A DNA stretch of 64,000 nucleotides, taken from Manis javanica (taxonomy: Eukaryota; Chordata; Mammalia; Pholidota; Manidae). A model generated the notes under the pieces. That model ran no database searches. It was given only the letters and a program-made list of their open reading frames with translations, and was not told the origin of the DNA. The DNA lies in the NCBI RefSeq assembly GCF_040802235.1, contig NC_133172.1:30275738-30339737 (forward strand), given 5' to 3'. Each line of letters starts with the position of its first letter. Positions within the stretch are counted from its first letter, which is position 1. Shown in pieces: positions 59,741 through 64,000 of the stretch. A program made the translations under genes and the position numbers.

Positions 59741-61005
59741 AAGGAACTCACAGTGAATTTTGATTTATTTGAGTTTGCTGCCATTTATTGTTCTGATCTT
59801 TGTTGACTACCCCAAGGCATCAGCAAAAGTAGAACCCTGCTTTGGAGGGACGTTCCGTGGGTCTCTTCAATAGAACAGAGACGCAAGGGCCTTTGTTCTG
59901 GACTCTTTTCAAGGATGTTTGTTTAGCGGGCAGCTTTTGAAAATGGAGATAGTGTCTCCCCCGCTCCAGAGCAAAGAGCAGGTTTGCTGACAGCCTTGGA
60001 AGAGCAAATGTACTTACTGTCCATTATAAAAGATGTGGATTTCTAAATACACACAAGGTTCCTGTCCCGTCATGCCACCTGCTATGAGTGCATGTTCCTT
60101 GACCCTCTTCACGTCATCCTGTGGGAATGGGAACTTGGGGAAGTGACACAAGAAAATGTTGATATCTGCTACTGCTAGCACTGTAAGAGAGTTCTTTGTC
60201 TGACTCAGGAGTCTCATGTCTTCTGCCGACATCCATGAAACTGTGGCAGCATAACAAGCAAGGTAGAGTCCCAAACCTGCAGTTCTTAACACCCACAGCC
60301 AAGTCGGCTTCAGGTGACTCACCTTTGATTCACTTCACTCATGCTCCCAGTGTCTGTAATGAAACAGACTTACAGTGACCCTGAAATATAGACTATTTCT
60401 GGAGTATAAAATTGCCAGGGAATTTATTTTGAAACTGTCTTAGCTCTGTGAGGGAACCCCATTAGCATTGCAATGTTTGTAAGCTTTGAGGTACTAAGAT
60501 GTTGCCAGTTTTGTATCATCATTTAAAAAAAGGAATAAAAGAGGAGGCTCATCGGGCGTCTTGCACTAGCTTTTTGTGCATTTGTGTTGGCTGACATCAC
60601 TGTCCACGACCATGACACTGGACGGCACCATAAGGCTTCCCTTCCTTACACCTGACAGGGCAACCTGGAGTCAGGGGAACTTTTGTTCCCACATTACATA
60701 CTTGTTATTTTTTACAAATCACTTATTTTATAATTTAAGAGCTTTTAAATACTAAAAATAAAATACAACTCATTATAAGGCAAAAATAAGCTCCAATATC
60801 AAATTTAAAAAACTGTAGGGCCTGTTAAACATTTTGGGTACTAGTCCCTTTTCCTCCCCTGTTTTATAAAGAGACGAGTTTCTTTGTTTTCTGTGGGAAA
60901 AGCATGGGAGGTGATCAATAATTGGACTGCTATAGAGCAAAGAGAAGTTCTTTAAAAATTAAATCACTCAAAATAAAAATACTGTTTTCTTACCTATAAT
61001 AAGCT
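59741..61005. other. Intergenic, unassigned
   Basis: The minus strand has a 102-codon open frame (60322-60014) with no recognisable domain. I do not call it a gene. No repeat could be named. Confidence 0.35.
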
Positions 61006-61009
61006 CTTA

Positions 61010-61500
61010 GGGGAATAGAAAAATCTCATTCCCTACCCTTAAGGAATTTACCATCTCATGAAAAAAGTGCCTTGTGCACACATAGTTTGAATAAAAGCAG
61101 AGGTGAGTCATGCTATAGAAAAGGCAGGGATTCAGTGTAGGGGGCACACCTCAAAGGCAGCATTTAACCTGGACCAAAGAAACTGTGAGAAAAACAGCCC
61201 CCACAGGGGCCCAAGCACGTTGGAGGGGCACAGGGACATGGGCTCTGGGCAGTGAGTCTGTGTTGGGGAAGAAGGGGGCTACCTCTGGTCACACAGGTTG
61301 GAGTCAGATTGGGTCTGAATTCCTAAGAGATTTGGACTATATTCGTTATTGATGAGTAGATATTTGTGAGCGTATGGAATCAAGTTGTTATGTAGAGAAG
61401 GAAGGTCATATAAGGGTAACGAGTGGAAGAATGTCACCCTTGTGAAATGTTGGAGGGCCATGTCAGAATGAAAGAAAGGCAAATATGGAAGGCAGGTAAC
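61010..61500 (-). mobile_element. L2 LINE fragment (reverse)
   Basis: Reversed L2: TTCCCTACCCTTAAGGAATT TACCATCTCATG, AAAGGCAGCATTTAACCTGG and TAAGAGATTTGGACTATATT. Diverged. Confidence 0.6.
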
Positions 61501-63190
61501 AGGACTGTAGGCCAGGGAGTGAATGAAATGACTTCACCTTAGAAAACTTGCTCCCCTTTCCCTAGTCAGAGAGAGGTTGCTGTGAAATGCCAAGTTTACG
61601 GAGAGAAGGATTAACAGAAGTCCTTCACCTGTCTTCCTACTTCAGAGCATCAATTCAAGGAAGTTACAGGTTCAATCTTTCAATTTTAGTGAATTCTTAA
61701 GTCATACTTCCGGTATGTCAGCTTCATTGTACTTTGCAGAACATTATGAGTGCCACAAATCTCTGTGATTCACGGAATTCTAAAATGTTGGAGCTGGAGA
61801 AACATCTGTGGTTATTGGTTCTGATTTCCTCAAATCCTTATTTAATATATAATTTTTAAAAAATGAATTTGAGATCCTTTAAGATTGGGCAAGAAATAAG
61901 AGTTTTTCTTTTTGCATTTTTTACAAAAACAAATAGACAAACCTGCTTATTAGGTGGGAATTATGAGGACCTTGTTAGGAGAGACATTCCAGATGGCCTG
62001 GCGTACTCTAAATTGACCTCACACACCATTCTACCCAAAGAAGACTCAAATCTGCACCTCAATGCAAAGACAGAGGGCTTATCAGTCATTTTCATAAGTC
62101 AGCTACGCCCTCCACATACCTAACGGCAATAACAAACCAGAAGTAGGCCAGAGGTCACAGTGCATCCACTTGGGTAATACTTAAAAAAAGGCTGCAAGGT
62201 AACTGAGTGCACTCTTTCCCCCTCAGCCACTGCCCAGCATTCCTGTGTTGTGAAGCCTGAACAGTCAGCAAGGTGGTTTCCTTGGAGATGGTTCCTCAGA
62301 GCTCAGCACCCAGAAAGTGGGGTCTGCCCTTTGAGCTCTCAGGGCAGGCTCTCTAGTCCTGCTTCTTCTTGGCACTCACAAGAGAATTTTGTGACATCCC
62401 TCTGCACCTCCTAAACACTACTTACAGACATATGTCTACACACGTGACTGCCTCAGCAAGATGGGAGACAGCCTCTGATGATGGAAATACGTTTGCTAGA
62501 AAAGTAGCTAAGTCAGGACAAGGACGTGATTGCACAACCTTCACCTCATACAATTTGTCCAGTAAAAACAAATTGTTATTTAGTGACCAAAGAGATTTGG
62601 CCTACCTCAGAAAATTGGCTTCCCCCAGGGGTATGCCAAACGCTAATCTTGCCCACCAGTCTTTATATGTGGGTTCATCAGAATGGAATGATGCATGTAA
62701 TTGTGAAAACAGTGTATGCTAGAGTTGGGTTAAGGAATAAAGAGCACAAAAATATACTGTGGCTAAGGAAATTAGCTTGTCAGAGAAAGTAGGTGGTAGA
62801 TGTTGCTCTGAGGGTTAGTTAACCAGCATTACTATATTCCTAGCCCTACACACTTCTCATCACAAGGGCTGTAAACCAAACACCTCTCACACTACTCAAC
62901 ACGGGCTCTTGTAGTTGTTGTAGCTGTGTAGCCATGACATAGGATAGTGGAGGTCAGGTTGGAACTGCCTTCCCAAGTTGTGCTTCAGTGCTTCACCAAG
63001 GCACTGCACTGTTACATGGTCCCTTTAAGAGCTGGCAGATGATATTCCCCAATTTGGCTGAGTTCTGAATTTAACTAGTTAATTTTTAAAAAATCAACCA
63101 GATAACTTATCAACTTTAGGTGGACCTGATCAATTGGTCAATGAAAAGGGGAGGGTTTGGTGAGGAACTGAAATTTTGATTTTTCTACTA
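61501..63190. other. Intergenic, unassigned
   Basis: Overlapping short open frames occur at 62369-62792, with no similarity I recognise. Parts may belong to an old LTR, but I cannot name one. Confidence 0.35.
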
Positions 63191-63194
63191 GTAT

Positions 63195-63890
63195 GTATTG
63201 ATAGGGTCAAGTGGATATAAATGGGCAGAAGATGTGGGAGAGAAAAGGAGCTGATTCCTATGAAGGAATCCAGATCCCAGGAGCACAAGCATGTGCAAAG
63301 ACATGCAATTGCACGAAAACCATGAAATTACCAATGAACATTATGTGGAAAATGGAGTGCATGTGGGGAATCAGTAGGAGATGGGTTTGGGATGATGCTG
63401 GGGACAACCTGTAGGTCATATCGCAGAGTTTCTATTTCACCTTATGTGTGTTGCGGAGCCATCAGAGAGTTTAAGCAAGTGAGTATCTAGATCCGATTTG
63501 TGCCTGAGCAAGAGCATTCTGGCAGCTAAGTCCAAGAGGGACTGGAGAGGGGCAAGAGGGGCATCAGGGGACTAGCGAGAGGCAGTGACCCAGGTGAAGG
63601 GTGGTCTGGGCTTTGGTCATAGTTTGAGTGTAGAGGGAAGAGGGTGAACAGGAGAAATGTTCTAGAGAAGAAATCCATTGGTCATTAGGGAAATGAAATC
63701 ATTACTCATTAGGGAACTAGTTATCAGGAAGAGAGAGAAAATGAAGAATAAATATACTTTAAGTGTCTTGCTTGAGCACCAGGTGGATTTATTTATTGGT
63801 GGTAAAGACTGGGAAGGTAGGAGGTGGTGTGCTCAGAATGGAATGGGAAAAATAAAGTTTGGAATGAATATAAGAAGTGTTCACAAGAGG
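63195..63890 (-). mobile_element. L2 LINE (reverse)
   Basis: Reversed L2 body: GCCATCAGAGAGTTTAAGCA AGTGAG, AGAGCATTCTGGCAGCTAAG and GCAGTGACCCAGGTGAAGG. Confidence 0.65.
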
Positions 63891-64000
63891 CTTACCTTAC
63901 AATACGCCTGGGGCAAGCTGGAGAATAATTCAACATGAGAATGCTTGTGGCAGAGCAGAGACTATACTCCCCAGCATAAAACCCTCCATGGCTCCCTCTT

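Noticed and set aside
60014..60322. 102-codon minus-strand frame (MSHLKPTW...)
   Set aside because: No recognisable domain, no splice or promoter context, and an overlapping second frame is also open; chance is sufficient.

Overview
This is mammalian nuclear DNA: genes in pieces with canonical splice sites, two CpG islands, and dense interspersed repeats (L1, L2, MIR, MaLR-type LTRs, hAT and Tigger transposons). The gene content fixes the locus as the LONP2-SIAH1 interval (human 16q12.1 in conserved order), with the two genes converging tail to tail. The young L1s and a poly(A)-tailed repeat near 57 kb look like families I associate with pangolins (Manis), and I see no lineage-specific SINE of dog, cow, horse or primate type. 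Pholidota is therefore my best guess for the order, at moderate confidence and from memory only.

Layout: (1) 1-2.6 kb holds the end of LONP2 (+), with its last intron, the final coding exon ending in the peroxisomal signal SKL, and a 3' UTR that has absorbed a MER5A-like element. (2) 2.6-8.0 kb is the convergent gap and the SIAH1 3' side. (3) 8.04-8.89 kb (-) is the single large exon coding the whole 282-residue SIAH1 RING E3 ligase. (4) 11.02-11.10 kb (-) is an alternative SIAH1 first coding exon next to a small CpG island; it adds 29 residues in frame. (5) 12-36.7 kb is SIAH1 intron 1, which carries a nest of L1 elements (18.8-24.9 kb), two L2 copies (one split by a Tigger), and a further L1. 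(6) 36.1-37.35 kb is the main SIAH1 CpG-island promoter, with a non-coding first exon ending in a perfect CAG|GTAAGT donor. (7) 37.4-64 kb is intergenic DNA upstream of SIAH1, with no recognisable gene but many repeats, including a rearranged L1 (51.5-55.1 kb) and the poly(A)-tailed repeat at 56.7-57.95 kb.

Functionally, LONP2 is a peroxisomal matrix protease and SIAH1 a cytosolic/nuclear ubiquitin ligase; they are neighbours, not a pathway. No prokaryotic-style system, CRISPR array, tRNA or rRNA gene was seen. The most informative observations are about retrotransposition: an L1 that has its 5' end but lacks its 3' third and poly(A) while still flanked by a 13-bp target-site duplication; an L1 with two internal deletions and fused reading frames; and a poly(A) retroelement with two tails separated by about 15 bp. 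There is also a possible alternative last exon in the final LONP2 intron.
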